64,000 nt of DNA from Peptostreptococcus equinus (GCF_027125355.1 NZ_CP114052.1:310001-374000), one strand, 5' to 3'; counted from the stretch's first letter, positions 8,477 to 18,137 are shown. The notes: generated by a model from the sequence alone, not told the origin. Numbers and translations: made by a program.

Positions 8477-9385
8477 ATGCAAAAAAATAATCTATTAGTA
8501 AAATTTGAAAAAATTTACATAAATAAATTTCTAAAATCTAATAATCGCTTTGTGAAAACTTTAAAAAAATATGGATGGATATTAATTATTGTTCTGGGTT
8601 TGTTAATTATGGTATATCCAATGGCTAGTCAAAAGTACTATCAAATCTTACAGACTCAAGAGGTAAATGATTTTGATCAAAGGGCAAAAAAATTGATAAA
8701 TAGTGATGCAGAAAAAAGAATTAAACTAGCGACAGCATACAATCAGACTTTAAAGCCAGAAAAGATCGGTGATCCATTTAGTGAAATACAGAAAAAAGGA
8801 ATAGCAGAATATGCGAGAATGTTGGAAGTTCATGAAAAGATAGGTCATATAAAAATACCTAAGATAAATCAAGATATAATCATAAAAGCAGGTACTAATG
8901 AAAAAGTTCTTCAACAGGGTGCTGGTCATTTTCAAGGAACAAGTCTACCAGTCGGAGGACCTAGTACGCATACTGTAATAACAGCTCATAGAGGTCTACC
9001 ATCAGCTAGATTATTCACTGATTTGAACAAGATGGAAATAGGAGACATATTTTATATTGTAAATATAAAAGAAAAACTCGCATATAAAGTAGATAAAATC
9101 ACTACAGTAGAGCCATCTGATTTTAGGCCTATTAAAATAGTAAAAGATAAAGATTATGCGACATTACTAACATGCACTCCATATATGATAAATACACATA
9201 GGTTATTGGTAAGAGGCCATAGAATACCCCTACCTGATGCAAAGCTAGTGAAAGAACAAGAGAAAAAAGGAATATTAGAAAAATATAAATCAATATTTAT
9301 TTTCTTGATAATATTGTCCTTATTAGCAATATTTTTTAGGAAAAATAGGAAAGTTATAGAACTAATAAGAATTATAAAAAAATAA
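8477..9385 (+). CDS. Class C pilus sortase (second of three)
   Basis: This is a 302-residue paralogue of the preceding sortase, starting 12 bases after its stop. It has a transmembrane helix at about 32-49, the lid motif DPF at 99-101, H171 in TAHRG, C233 in TLLTC, R242 in NTHRLLVRGHRI, and a C-terminal hydrophobic segment at about 272-288. The C-terminal catalytic halves of the pair are nearly superimposable (TLLTCTPYMINTHRLLVRG in both), while the N-termini differ. Paired class C sortases in pilus islands usually divide the work between backbone polymerisation and attachment of minor pilins. Which does which here cannot be read from sequence. Confidence 0.9.
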   Translation: MQKNNLLVKFEKIYINKFLKSNNRFVKTLKKYGWILIIVLGLLIMVYPMASQKYYQILQTQEVNDFDQRAKKLINSDAEKRIKLATAYNQTLKPEKIGDPFSEIQKKGIAEYARMLEVHEKIGHIKIPKINQDIIIKAGTNEKVLQQGAGHFQGTSLPVGGPSTHTVITAHRGLPSARLFTDLNKMEIGDIFYIVNIKEKLAYKVDKITTVEPSDFRPIKIVKDKDYATLLTCTPYMINTHRLLVRGHRIPLPDAKLVKEQEKKGILEKYKSIFIFLIILSLLAIFFRKNRKVIELIRIIKK

Positions 9386-9426
9386 AAAAAGTATTTACTG
9401 ACGTATATACTTGTAAGGGAAATAAA

Positions 9427-10299
9427 ATGAAAAAAAACACAATGAAAATTTTCGCATTGACGATATTTTTGCTTGGATTATTACTAGTTGCTTATCCGTT
9501 TATTAGTATGTCTATAGATGATTATGGTCAGGCTAATAAGAATGAAAAATTTAATAATTTAATTTCAAAAGATAAGAGTATTAGTAATAAATTATCAAAA
9601 CTTGAAAAATTGAACAAGAAAAATATCAAAGATGAAGATTTTCAATTGGAAAATGTATTTACAAGTAAAGATGTAGATAATAAACAATCTAAGTACTCAA
9701 AGCTCGGAATTAACACGAACGATAAAGTTGGATACGTATCAATACCAAAGCTTGGACAGTCTTTTGATCTATATTTAGATGCAAATTATGAAAAGATTGC
9801 AAGGGGTGTTGCAGTATTAAAGGAATCTGATCCACCAATTGGAGGGGCAGGTAAGAGAACTGTAATAGCAGGTCATGACGGATACTATAACAGGATATTT
9901 TTTATGCATATAAAAAAGCTGGATAGAGGTGACAAAATAATTATAAAATTCTTAAATAAAACATTAGTATACTCTGTATATGAAAAAGAAATAATTAATC
10001 CAACAGATTTTGACAAGATTAAAGCTATAGAAAATAAAGATGTTTTGACTCTACTTACATGTACGCAAAGACCATATTATAATAAAAGATTAATTGTAAG
10101 TGCAATTCGAGATGTTAAAAATGAAAATAGTCCTAAAACAACAGATAATGGTTTGTTCACATATTTAGGAAATGATAAGGTACCAATGAATATAAAGCTT
10201 AGAAAAATGGGACCATATTTGATAAGTTTGGTATTTTTTATATTGATTATAAAGATATTAATAAAAATGTATAAATTGATTGAGGATAGAGAAAAATAA
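9427..10299 (+). CDS. Third, divergent pilus-island sortase without the class C lid
   Basis: This 290-residue sortase has an N-terminal transmembrane helix (about 8-25), catalytic H150 in AGHDG, C212 in TLLTC, R221 in NKRLIVSAI, and a C-terminal transmembrane segment (about 262-282). It differs from its two neighbours: the DP(F/Y) lid motif is not found in the expected N-terminal region, the Cys is followed by TQRPYYNKR rather than TPYMINTHR, and the conserved RGHRI end is absent. It may attach the tip adhesin, whose sorting signal YPHTG also differs from the pilin signals, or it may anchor the fibre to the wall. That role is inferred from position directly before the adhesin gene. Confidence 0.85.
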   Translation: MKKNTMKIFALTIFLLGLLLVAYPFISMSIDDYGQANKNEKFNNLISKDKSISNKLSKLEKLNKKNIKDEDFQLENVFTSKDVDNKQSKYSKLGINTNDKVGYVSIPKLGQSFDLYLDANYEKIARGVAVLKESDPPIGGAGKRTVIAGHDGYYNRIFFMHIKKLDRGDKIIIKFLNKTLVYSVYEKEIINPTDFDKIKAIENKDVLTLLTCTQRPYYNKRLIVSAIRDVKNENSPKTTDNGLFTYLGNDKVPMNIKLRKMGPYLISLVFFILIIKILIKMYKLIEDREK

Positions 10300-10315
10300 A
10301 TGAGGAGGGATGAAG

Positions 10316-13300
10316 TTGAAAATATTAAGAAAAATTATAATAATAACCTTGATAATGCTTATGTCAATAGGAAATATACCGACAAAAATGTGGTCAGATA
10401 TTTACAATAAGGTACAGGCAGAGACAGTAAATTACGGTAAGCTAGTAGTAAATAAAGTGAATGAAAACCAAGATAGTTTGGCAGGTGCGACATTTACACT
10501 AGAAGGACAAAATGGTTCTACATACAAGCAAACGCTAGGTGACAGTGAACAACTATCTAAATTTGAGTTCGCTAATTTACAACCAGGAACTTATGTATTG
10601 AAAGAAACTAAATCTCCACAGGATTACAAGATTTCAAATAAGGAATGGATAGTAGTAGTAAGAAGCGATGGTGGAGTATTTGTAGGAGAAAAAAGTGATA
10701 ACATAACACCTATAGAAACAGGTGGAGTAAATGTTGGTTCTAAAATATCTTATACTGGTACTATGAAATATAATGATAGTCCTAGTGAAGGTGTTGTTGG
10801 TTCTATAGATGTTGGAACTGTAGAAAATGACATAAAAATAAATTTGAATTTTTCAACTAGCGAAAAAATCAACAGCGGTGACTATTTTGAATTAGAAGTT
10901 TCTGATACTTTGCACTATAATATGTTACAACCAGATAAATCAACATATCCAAATATTTATGGTTCGAATAATAAAATAATAGCTTATCCCACACTAGTTC
11001 AAGAAGATCCATCCAAAGGGACAGGTAAAGTAGTTAGATATACTTTTACTAGTAATGCAAGTACGTCTGACAAAATAAACTTTTCACTTAACTTAGGTCA
11101 TTCGGTAAATATGAATGTAGCTACACAAAATCAAAATTATAATTTTGAAGTAAAAGTTAGAGAAAGTTCGGATGCCGAAGTTGCTCAAACATGGGGAGTT
11201 AAATATGAGGATGTAAAAAGTTCAGGTAATCTAAATATAAAGGGTGCATTTTTATACACAAATGACCAATTAGGAAAGTATACACAATTATTTTATGTAA
11301 ATACGGATAAAAATGATCTAGGAACTAACCCAAAGTTAACTGTATTTCCAACAGATTTGACTAGAATAAGCACTTTTAACACGGCAGATATAAGTAGTGC
11401 TAAAACAAAGGTAAATATATATATGCTTAAGAGTACTGATAGTTTATCTGATGCACCAATACTAGATAAGAGCAAGTTAGAAGATGTAAGTAGTAGTTTT
11501 ACACCTACAATTACTGATGGCAAATTGGTAATAAATTTTCCTAATAATACAAAAGATACATATGTTGTTACTATTGATAGTGAAATGAAATATCCTGTGG
11601 ATTCAACTGTTAAGACTGCGCTTGTACAGACAGGAGTACTTTCAAACTCTACAAATAAAATAGGTGAGAATTCGGGAATATCTACTAATGTTAGTACATC
11701 TTCTTCAGATATAATAGTTAAACCTAATAACAATGAATTAGTACTTAAAGTTATTAATAGCCCTATAAATTACGGTTCTTTTACAATTTTTAAAAAGGGT
11801 GATAGTCAAGAAAAGCTAAGCGGTGCTAAATTTAACTTAAAATCTGTAAGCGGAGATTATAATAATAGTCTAGAGTCAGATTCTCAAGATGGCAAGATTG
11901 TATTTGATAAGTTACCTCAGGGATCTTATATATTGACTGAAGAAACTCCACCAAATAATTATGATAAGACTGATGAAACTTGGAAAGTTAATGTAGACGA
12001 AAACGGAAAAACTAATATTATCAAAGATAAAGTAGATGGAAAATCTACAATAGATGGAACAAATTTAACTGTTATAAACATTAAAAAAATAACTGCTAAT
12101 ATTGAATTGAAAAAAACAACTAATGATGGAACTAGTTTAGCAGGTGCTAAATTTAACCTTAAAAAGGAAGGTGACCCTAGTTTTAATGCAGATAAAACAT
12201 CAGAAAAAGATACAGGAAGAGTACTTTTTGACAACTTAAAACCAGGAGTATATGTACTTACAGAAACAGAGCCACCGAGTGGATATAAAGAGATTACATC
12301 TGAGACTAGATTTTATGTTAAGGATGATGGTAGTGTGGTTGAATTAAAAAAAACTGATAGTGGAAGTACGGTAGAGGAAGCTGTTGTTCAGCCAATCAAA
12401 ATAGTAAATGAATTGATACCTCCACCAGTAGTGGAGAAAGACAAAGGTCAATTTATTATAAATAAGACTTCTTTGGGTGAACTTATTTCGGGAGCTACAT
12501 TTGATTTATACGATGGAAAGTATACAGAGTTGACTGATCAATCAGCTCCTATTAATTTAGATGCAAAGGGCATCTATAGAGGGGAAATCAGTAAGGGAAA
12601 AATTGAGTTTAGAAATTTACCATCTGGCGTTTATACATTGAAAGAAACTAAGGCTCCAAATGGCTATATAGGTACGGATAGAACTTGGACTGTAAATGTA
12701 TATGAGAATGGTTATACTAAACTGACAGAAAATCCATTAAGTGTACAAAAAGATGATCCTAACCAGATAAATGGAGTTGATTTGTCAGATAAAATAACTA
12801 TATCAAATTATAAGTTTTCTTATTATCCAAGGGGTGGTAATCAAGAGAGTACTACAAATACAATATATCCTAATCAGAGTGGAAGACTTGGAATACAATT
12901 TTCTGGAACTGTAATTGATGGAGCTAATGTCAGCGAAGGCGATTATTTTGATGTCGTCTTGGATCCGAAGGTTGATAATAAAGGTATAGATCCATATACA
13001 GCACCAATAGTAATATATGGTGATAATAATCAACCGCTTGCTATAGGAGAGTTATTGGATAATACAAATACAATTAGATTCAAATTTACTAATTTTGTTT
13101 ATGGTTTAAATAAAATAAACTTTAATGTGAATTTCCCTTTATTCATAAATCGTAATTTAGTCAAAAATAATCAGTACATTAGTATAACAAATAAGTTGGC
13201 AAATACAAATTATAGTGAAAACATAAATATTGACTATGAAGGTTATGGATCTGCAAGAACATCAAATTTAGGTGGTTTGATTACAGAATATGATGAAACA

Positions 13301-13912
13301 AATGGTACGTTTACACAGTATTTATATGTAAACCCACTAAGATTAGGTGCATTCAATACACTTGTATCAATATACGATTATCACTATGAAAAAGAATACG
13401 GACTGGACAGTTCTGCGGATATAAAAAATATAGTGATTTTTGATACAAATGGAAAGAATCCTCCTGCAAGTTATGGAGTGGATACAAGCGAATATACAGA
13501 TGTGACTAAAAATTTTACGGTATCGGGTCCAATATCATATCAGTATGGGGGTACTAGGTATGATATTAACTTTGGGAGTTATGCCTACCAAAAAACATAT
13601 GTTGTGAAAATAACAGGTAATGTCGATAAAACAGGTAAAGATTTGCATTTGAAGGCTTTTATGGATTCAAGTGATTACTATTCTTATAGAGGAGTCTACT
13701 CTTTTGAAACGGGTGTTGAAGTTACTCCAGCAAACGGTACTGGTAATGGTGAAACACAAGAAATAATACCAGAAATAAATGTAGAAAATAAGAAATTGCC
13801 AGAATATCCGCACACTGGAGGAAATGGTACGTATTTATATACAATATTTGGTGCGTTGATACTTGCACTTGGTTTTTTCTCAAAAAGTTTTTACATAAAA
13901 ACATATAAATAA
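10316..13912 (+). CDS. Giant LPXTG-type pilus tip adhesin with CnaB/SpaA repeats and two predicted MSCRAMM-like modules
   Basis: This is an approximately 1,198-residue surface protein. An in-frame ATG at 10310 touches the GAGGAGGG ribosome binding site, so TTG at 10316 (seven-base spacing) is the likelier start; residue numbers here count from 10310. After a signal peptide (to about residue 38) come CnaB/SpaA-like domains at 42-137, 487-592, 596-702 and 712-830, each with a G(A)xFxL strand and an E-box such as YTLKETKAPNGY. Two larger modules at about 145-470 and 835-1140 share GDYF and TQ(L/Y)(F/L)YVN and contain a TYTFTDYVD-like stretch (RYTFTSNA; RFKFTNFVYG), as in N2-N3 adhesins of staphylococci. 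The sorting signal is YPHTG (1166-1170), followed by a membrane span. Last gene of the island; no strong terminator follows. Confidence 0.85.
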   Translation: MKILRKIIIITLIMLMSIGNIPTKMWSDIYNKVQAETVNYGKLVVNKVNENQDSLAGATFTLEGQNGSTYKQTLGDSEQLSKFEFANLQPGTYVLKETKSPQDYKISNKEWIVVVRSDGGVFVGEKSDNITPIETGGVNVGSKISYTGTMKYNDSPSEGVVGSIDVGTVENDIKINLNFSTSEKINSGDYFELEVSDTLHYNMLQPDKSTYPNIYGSNNKIIAYPTLVQEDPSKGTGKVVRYTFTSNASTSDKINFSLNLGHSVNMNVATQNQNYNFEVKVRESSDAEVAQTWGVKYEDVKSSGNLNIKGAFLYTNDQLGKYTQLFYVNTDKNDLGTNPKLTVFPTDLTRISTFNTADISSAKTKVNIYMLKSTDSLSDAPILDKSKLEDVSSSFTPTITDGKLVINFPNNTKDTYVVTIDSEMKYPVDSTVKTALVQTGVLSNSTNKIGENSGISTNVSTSSSDIIVKPNNNELVLKVINSPINYGSFTIFKKGDSQEKLSGAKFNLKSVSGDYNNSLESDSQDGKIVFDKLPQGSYILTEETPPNNYDKTDETWKVNVDENGKTNIIKDKVDGKSTIDGTNLTVINIKKITANIELKKTTNDGTSLAGAKFNLKKEGDPSFNADKTSEKDTGRVLFDNLKPGVYVLTETEPPSGYKEITSETRFYVKDDGSVVELKKTDSGSTVEEAVVQPIKIVNELIPPPVVEKDKGQFIINKTSLGELISGATFDLYDGKYTELTDQSAPINLDAKGIYRGEISKGKIEFRNLPSGVYTLKETKAPNGYIGTDRTWTVNVYENGYTKLTENPLSVQKDDPNQINGVDLSDKITISNYKFSYYPRGGNQESTTNTIYPNQSGRLGIQFSGTVIDGANVSEGDYFDVVLDPKVDNKGIDPYTAPIVIYGDNNQPLAIGELLDNTNTIRFKFTNFVYGLNKINFNVNFPLFINRNLVKNNQYISITNKLANTNYSENINIDYEGYGSARTSNLGGLITEYDETNGTFTQYLYVNPLRLGAFNTLVSIYDYHYEKEYGLDSSADIKNIVIFDTNGKNPPASYGVDTSEYTDVTKNFTVSGPISYQYGGTRYDINFGSYAYQKTYVVKITGNVDKTGKDLHLKAFMDSSDYYSYRGVYSFETGVEVTPANGTGNGETQEIIPEINVENKKLPEYPHTGGNGTYLYTIFGALILALGFFSKSFYIKTYK

Positions 13913-13988
13913 ATCATTTTGAAAGAGTAAATATTTACAGATAATATATATACTTTTTGCAATTTCTTTATAAAAAAGAAAATTATTG

Positions 13989-14017
13989 TTGACAATGATA
14001 AAAAAAACTAATATAAT
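13989..14017 (+). promoter_or_regulatory. Sigma-A promoter of the first arginine T-box
   Basis: Consensus TTGACA (13989-13994) and TATAAT (14012-14017) are separated by exactly 17 bases. Transcription should start near 14024. Confidence 0.85.
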
Positions 14018-14023
14018 AAAAAT

Positions 14024-14264
14024 CAACAAAATAAAGCCGATGATAAAGAGAGTAACATAAGTGGATTTTCAGCGAGTCGAAGTTTGGTGTGAGTTCGATA
14101 TTGAAGTTTATAGTGAAGAGAGCTTTTGAGGTTGCTATAGGAAATTATAGTATTATAGCAGGTCAGCCCGCCTTAAGGGTTTGAGAGGGTAGTATTTATT
14201 CTATCAATAAGAGTGGTAACGCGGAATTTTCGTCTCTTGGACTTTTGTCCAAGAGGCTTTTTTT
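14024..14264 (+). promoter_or_regulatory. T-box leader, predicted arginine specifier AGA
   Basis: The leader has the Stem I landmarks AGTAA (14051), CAGCGAG and GGTGTGAG (14086-14093). The specifier region GAAG-AGA-GC places an Arg AGA codon at 14119-14121. A CCCG/AAGGG stem follows, then the T-box AAGAGTGGTAACGCGG (14209-14224). The terminator hairpin pairs 14234-14242 with 14247-14255 and ends in a T7 run. The specifier reading is supported by the valS leader, where the same context gives GTA. Uncharged tRNA-Arg should favour the antiterminator. It controls the binding-protein gene at 14433 and probably argG-argH. Confidence 0.9.
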
Positions 14265-14325
14265 ATATCATGATTATTGCATTATTTTAATCCGGATGAG
14301 ATAGTGTTTAGAATTATACACCAAT

Positions 14326-14382
14326 AAGAGTGGTACCACGGAAATTTTCGTCTCTTAGGCTTACAGCCTAAGAGGCTTTTTT
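14326..14382 (+). promoter_or_regulatory. Second T-box antiterminator/terminator module, no second Stem I
   Basis: A further T-box motif, AAGAGTGGTACCACGG at 14326-14341, is followed by a terminator hairpin (14352-14360 with 14366-14374) and a T6 run. It lies 117 bases after the first T-box motif. Only about 60 bases separate the two units, too few for a complete Stem I. Confidence 0.8.
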
Positions 14383-14432
14383 GATTTAAGAAAATTCAAT
14401 TAAGAAGAAATTATATTAGTTAGGAGATAGAG

Positions 14433-15272
14433 ATGAAAAAAATATTAAAAAAACTTAGTAAAATAATGTGTCTAGCATTGGTATTATGCCTTTGTATACT
14501 GTCAGTTGGATGTGGATCAAAAGATAAAAATGAATCAGCTTTAAAAGCTATAAAAGACAAAAAAGTGTTGGTAGTGGGTACAGCTCCAGGATATCCACCT
14601 TTTGAATTTGCAACATCTAAGGATGGAAATAGTAAGGTAGTTGGAGCTGATATAGATCTCGCACAAAAATTGGCAGATAAAATAGGAGTAAAATTGGAAA
14701 TTAAATCAATGGAATTTGATGCCTTACTTCCAGCTTTACAAGCAGGAAAAATAGATATAGCGATAACAGCAATGACACCTACAGAGGAACGTAAAAAAGC
14801 AGTAGATTTTTCACAAGTATACTTTGATGGAACTAACTCAGTGATTATAAGTGATTCAAATAAGTCAAAATTAGCTAATGAAGATGATTTGAAAAATTTA
14901 AAAATTGGTGTTCAAAAAGGAAGTACACAAGAAATTTACGCTAAAAACAAATTAAAAGCAAAGACTGTAAAATCATTACCTGCAGTACCTGACTTAGTTA
15001 GTGATTTGAAAAATGGAAATATAGATGCTGTTGTAGTTAGTACAGTAGTTGGTCAAATTAATGTAAAACAATATCAAGGTGTAAAATTAGCTCAAGGTTT
15101 AGAACTTAAATCATATTCAGGTGGAGAACAAGCTGCAATGGCATTTAAGAAAGGAAATAATAAAGAACTAATTCAACAAGCAAATAATTTGATAAAAGAA
15201 TTAAAGGATAGTGGAGAATATCAAAAGATATTAGACAAAAATATAGAGATTGCAAGTCAAACAAGTAAGTAA
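14433..15272 (+). CDS. Amino-acid (probably arginine) ABC transporter substrate-binding lipoprotein
   Basis: This is a 279-residue periplasmic-binding-protein family 3 lipoprotein. The lipobox LSVGC gives a lipidated C27. The mature part has the family pattern VGTAPGYPPFEF, VGADIDLAQKLAD, PALQAGKIDIAITAMTPTEER and IGVQKGSTQE. It is a close paralogue of the binding protein at 26989. No permease or ATPase gene lies beside it, so it probably shares the transporter at 27854-29278. The arginine assignment is inferred from the AGA-specifier T-box and from argG-argH downstream. No terminator is seen in the 119 bases before argG, so co-transcription is likely. Confidence 0.85.
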   Translation: MKKILKKLSKIMCLALVLCLCILSVGCGSKDKNESALKAIKDKKVLVVGTAPGYPPFEFATSKDGNSKVVGADIDLAQKLADKIGVKLEIKSMEFDALLPALQAGKIDIAITAMTPTEERKKAVDFSQVYFDGTNSVIISDSNKSKLANEDDLKNLKIGVQKGSTQEIYAKNKLKAKTVKSLPAVPDLVSDLKNGNIDAVVVSTVVGQINVKQYQGVKLAQGLELKSYSGGEQAAMAFKKGNNKELIQQANNLIKELKDSGEYQKILDKNIEIASQTSK

Positions 15273-15391
15273 AATTTAGCATAGAAAATTTAGCTAAAAG
15301 CAATAAAAATCTAAAAAGTAAAATAATGAAAAAATTTATAAAAGTAGTAATAAACAAAAGAAAATAATAGGATAATTAGGAGGAAAATATA

Positions 15392-16600
15392 ATGACAAAA
15401 ATAGTATTAGCATATTCAGGTGGATTAGACACATCAGTAATCATACCTTGGTTAAAGGAAAACTATGAAGGTAGCGAAGTAATAGCTGTATGCGGAGATG
15501 TAGGACAGGGTGATGAATTAAATGCAGTATATGATAAGGCCTTAAAAAGTGGAGCAAGTAAATGTTATATAGCAGATTTAAAAGAGGAGTTTGTAGCTGA
15601 TTATGTATTTCCAGTTATAAAATCAGGTGCAAAATATGAAGGAAAGTACTTGCTTGGAACTTGTTGTGCTAGACCCTTAATAGCAAAAGCTTTAGTAGAG
15701 GTTGCAGAAAAAGAAGGAGCAGAGTATATATGCCACGGAGCAACTGGTAAGGGTAATGATCAGGTAAGATTTGAGCTGGGAGTAAAAGCTCTTAATCCAG
15801 ATATAAAAATCATTGCACCATGGAGAGTTTGGGACATAAAATCTCGTGAAGACGCTATAGACTATGCTAATGAACATGGAATTGAAGTACCTGTAACAAA
15901 GAAGCGCCCATATAGTATGGATAGAAATGTACTTCATTTGAGTCACGAAGGTGGGGACTTAGAAAATCCTGAAAATGAACCAATTTCTGACCTTTGCTTA
16001 ATTTGCAATAATCCAGAAGATGCACCAGATAAGCCAGAATATATAACTATAGATTATGTAAAAGGTAATCCTGTAGCAATAAATGGAAAAGAATTAAAGC
16101 CACTAGAATTGTTGGAAAAAGCTAATGAAATTGCAGCTAAACATGGAATAGGAATTTTAGATATGGTTGAAAATCGTCTAGTGGGAATGAAATCTAGGGG
16201 GGTATATGAGACTCCAGGGGGAACACTTTTATTTGAAGCACATAAAGCTCTAGAAAGTTTAACTTTAGACAGAAATACAGCTTCATATAAATCACAAGTA
16301 GCTATAAAATATTCAGAGCTTGTATATGATGGACTTTGGTTTACACCTCTAAAAAATGCTTTAGATGCCTTTGTAGATTCTACTCAAGAAACTTGTACAG
16401 GACAAGTAAAGATGAAATTATATAAAGGAAATTGCCACAGTGCAGGAATGACATCTCCATATTCATTATATAGTGAAGAAATAGCAACATTTGGAGAAGA
16501 TAATGTATATGATCAAGCAGATGCAGAAGGTTTTATAAATTTATTTGGTTTACCTCTAAAGGTAAATGCTATGATGAAAAAGAAAAATAATATGAAGTAA
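15392..16600 (+). CDS. argG: Argininosuccinate synthase
   Basis: The 402-residue enzyme joins citrulline and aspartate with ATP to make argininosuccinate. The N-terminal ATP-binding signature [10 protein letters not shown] (residues 7-16) and the length of about 400 residues are typical of the family. The segments [16 protein letters not shown] and [20 protein letters not shown] match conserved parts of the citrulline/aspartate site. AGGAGG lies eight bases before the ATG. It is followed after 71 bases by argH, and no other arginine biosynthesis gene is near, so the pair would recycle citrulline, for instance from arginine deiminase or uptake. Confidence 0.97.
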   Translation: MTKIVLAYSGGLDTSVIIPWLKENYEGSEVIAVCGDVGQGDELNAVYDKALKSGASKCYIADLKEEFVADYVFPVIKSGAKYEGKYLLGTCCARPLIAKALVEVAEKEGAEYICHGATGKGNDQVRFELGVKALNPDIKIIAPWRVWDIKSREDAIDYANEHGIEVPVTKKRPYSMDRNVLHLSHEGGDLENPENEPISDLCLICNNPEDAPDKPEYITIDYVKGNPVAINGKELKPLELLEKANEIAAKHGIGILDMVENRLVGMKSRGVYETPGGTLLFEAHKALESLTLDRNTASYKSQVAIKYSELVYDGLWFTPLKNALDAFVDSTQETCTGQVKMKLYKGNCHSAGMTSPYSLYSEEIATFGEDNVYDQADAEGFINLFGLPLKVNAMMKKKNNMK

Positions 16601-16671
16601 AACAAGTGATATTAAATAAGAATAAACATATTTATTGATATGAAAAATTATAGAGTCAAAAGGAGACATTT

Positions 16672-18045
16672 ATGAAAAAGCTTTGGGGTGGAAGATTTGA
16701 AAAGGATACAAGTAAGCTTATGGAAGATTTTCATTCTTCCATAAGCTTTGATAAAAAATTATATCATTATGACATAATGGGAAGTATAGCTCATGCTGAA
16801 ATGCTAGCTAAATGCAATATAATAGATCTTAAAGATTCTGAGGAAATTATAGAAGCTCTAAGAGAAATAGAAGATGATATAGAAAATGGACAAGTTGAAT
16901 TTTCAGTATCGCAAGAAGACATACATATGAATATAGAGAGCCTCTTAATAGATAAAATTGGAGATACAGGAAAAAAATTACATACAGCTAGAAGTAGAAA
17001 TGACCAAGTGGCATTGGATGTAAGACTTTATACTAGAGATGCAGTATTAGAATTAAAGGAACTGTTAAAAGACTGGCTAAAGGCTTTAATAAAACTTGCA
17101 GAGAACAATTTAGATACAATAATGCCTGGATATACGCACTTACAAAGGGCACAGCCAATAAGCCTAGCTCATACAGTAATGGCTCATGCAGAAATGGCAA
17201 AAAGAGATATTCAAAGGTTAGATGCATGGATGAATATTTATAATGTGATGCCTCTTGGATCTGGAGCCTTAGCTGGTACAACTTTTCCTATAGATAGAAA
17301 TTATACATGCCAAAAATTAGGATTTGATTCAGCTTGTATGAATTCAATAGATGGAGTAAGTGATAGAGATTATATAATAGATATATTGGCAAATGCAAGT
17401 ATAGGAATGATGCATTTAAGTAGATTTTGTGAAGAGTTGATATTATGGTCAAGTCAGGAATTTGATTTTATTGAAATAGATGACGAATTTGCCACAGGAA
17501 GTTCTATGATGCCACAAAAGAAAAATCCGGATGCAGCGGAATTGGTAAGAGGCAAGACTGGTAGAGTTTATGGTGATTTAATGAGCATACTTACCACTAT
17601 GAAAGGCCTTCCTTTATCTTACAATAAGGATATGCAAGAAGATAAAGAAGTTTTATTTGATGGTATTGAAACATGGGAAAAATGTTTGAGAATAATGACT
17701 CCAATGATTACTTCTATGAAAATAAAAAAATATAATATGCTTGAAGCAGCTAAGGGTGGATATACAAATGCAACAGATTTAGCTGATTATCTTGTAAAGA
17801 AAGGTATAAGTTTTAGAGATGCACATAAAATTACTGGAGAAATAGTATTTTATTGCATAAGCAAAAATATATCTTTAGACCAACTTAATATTTTTGAGTA
17901 CCAAGAGTTTTCTCAGAAAATTGAAGTTGATGTGTATGATTTTATAGATGTAAAAACTTGTGTATCAAATAGAAAGTCTATTGGAGGACCTGCAATAGAA
18001 CAGGTTAAAAATAATATTAGAAATTTGAAAAGTTTTTTGAAATAA
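16672..18045 (+). CDS. argH: Argininosuccinate lyase
   Basis: This 457-residue enzyme of the fumarase/aspartase superfamily splits argininosuccinate into arginine and fumarate. It starts with KLWGGRFEKDTSKLMEDFHS, carries TARSRNDQVALDVRLY and TPGYTHLQRAQP-like (MPGYTHLQRAQPISLAH) segments, and has the superfamily signature GSSMMPQKKNPD with the catalytic Ser loop. Length is normal. The start is supported by AAAAGGAG. It completes the T-box-controlled arginine unit. The next gene has its own strong promoter five bases after this stop. Confidence 0.97.
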   Translation: MKKLWGGRFEKDTSKLMEDFHSSISFDKKLYHYDIMGSIAHAEMLAKCNIIDLKDSEEIIEALREIEDDIENGQVEFSVSQEDIHMNIESLLIDKIGDTGKKLHTARSRNDQVALDVRLYTRDAVLELKELLKDWLKALIKLAENNLDTIMPGYTHLQRAQPISLAHTVMAHAEMAKRDIQRLDAWMNIYNVMPLGSGALAGTTFPIDRNYTCQKLGFDSACMNSIDGVSDRDYIIDILANASIGMMHLSRFCEELILWSSQEFDFIEIDDEFATGSSMMPQKKNPDAAELVRGKTGRVYGDLMSILTTMKGLPLSYNKDMQEDKEVLFDGIETWEKCLRIMTPMITSMKIKKYNMLEAAKGGYTNATDLADYLVKKGISFRDAHKITGEIVFYCISKNISLDQLNIFEYQEFSQKIEVDVYDFIDVKTCVSNRKSIGGPAIEQVKNNIRNLKSFLK

Positions 18046-18049
18046 GTTA

Positions 18050-18078
18050 TTGACAATTATTATCATTTAACCTATAAT
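18050..18078 (+). promoter_or_regulatory. Promoter with overlapping Fur box (DUF3793-flavodoxin operon)
   Basis: TTGACA (18050-18055) and TATAAT (18073-18078) are spaced 17 bases. The segment TGACAATTATTATCA at 18051-18065 matches the 7-1-7 Fur consensus TGATAATNATTATCA at all but one position and covers the -35 and spacer. Iron-bound Fur would therefore block RNA polymerase. Confidence 0.75.
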
Positions 18079-18137
18079 GAAAATATAAATTGATTGATAT
18101 AAATAATCAATTGAAATAAAGATGAGGTAGGTTAATT

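Noticed and set aside
11293..11733. 146-residue open frame on the - strand inside the adhesin gene
   Set aside because: It is antisense to a well-supported coding region, has no ribosome binding site and a low-complexity Leu/Ser/Val composition typical of the reverse strand of Thr/Asn/Lys-rich repeats.
13913..13988. Terminator directly after the tip adhesin
   Set aside because: Only an imperfect A/T hairpin and a small GTAAATATTTAC palindrome (13927-13938) are present, with no GC stem and U-tract. No terminator is claimed for the pilus island.
14024..14382. Two independent tandem T-boxes
   Set aside because: The second unit has only a T-box motif and terminator; no AGTA, specifier or GGTGNNAG element fits in the ~60 bases before it.
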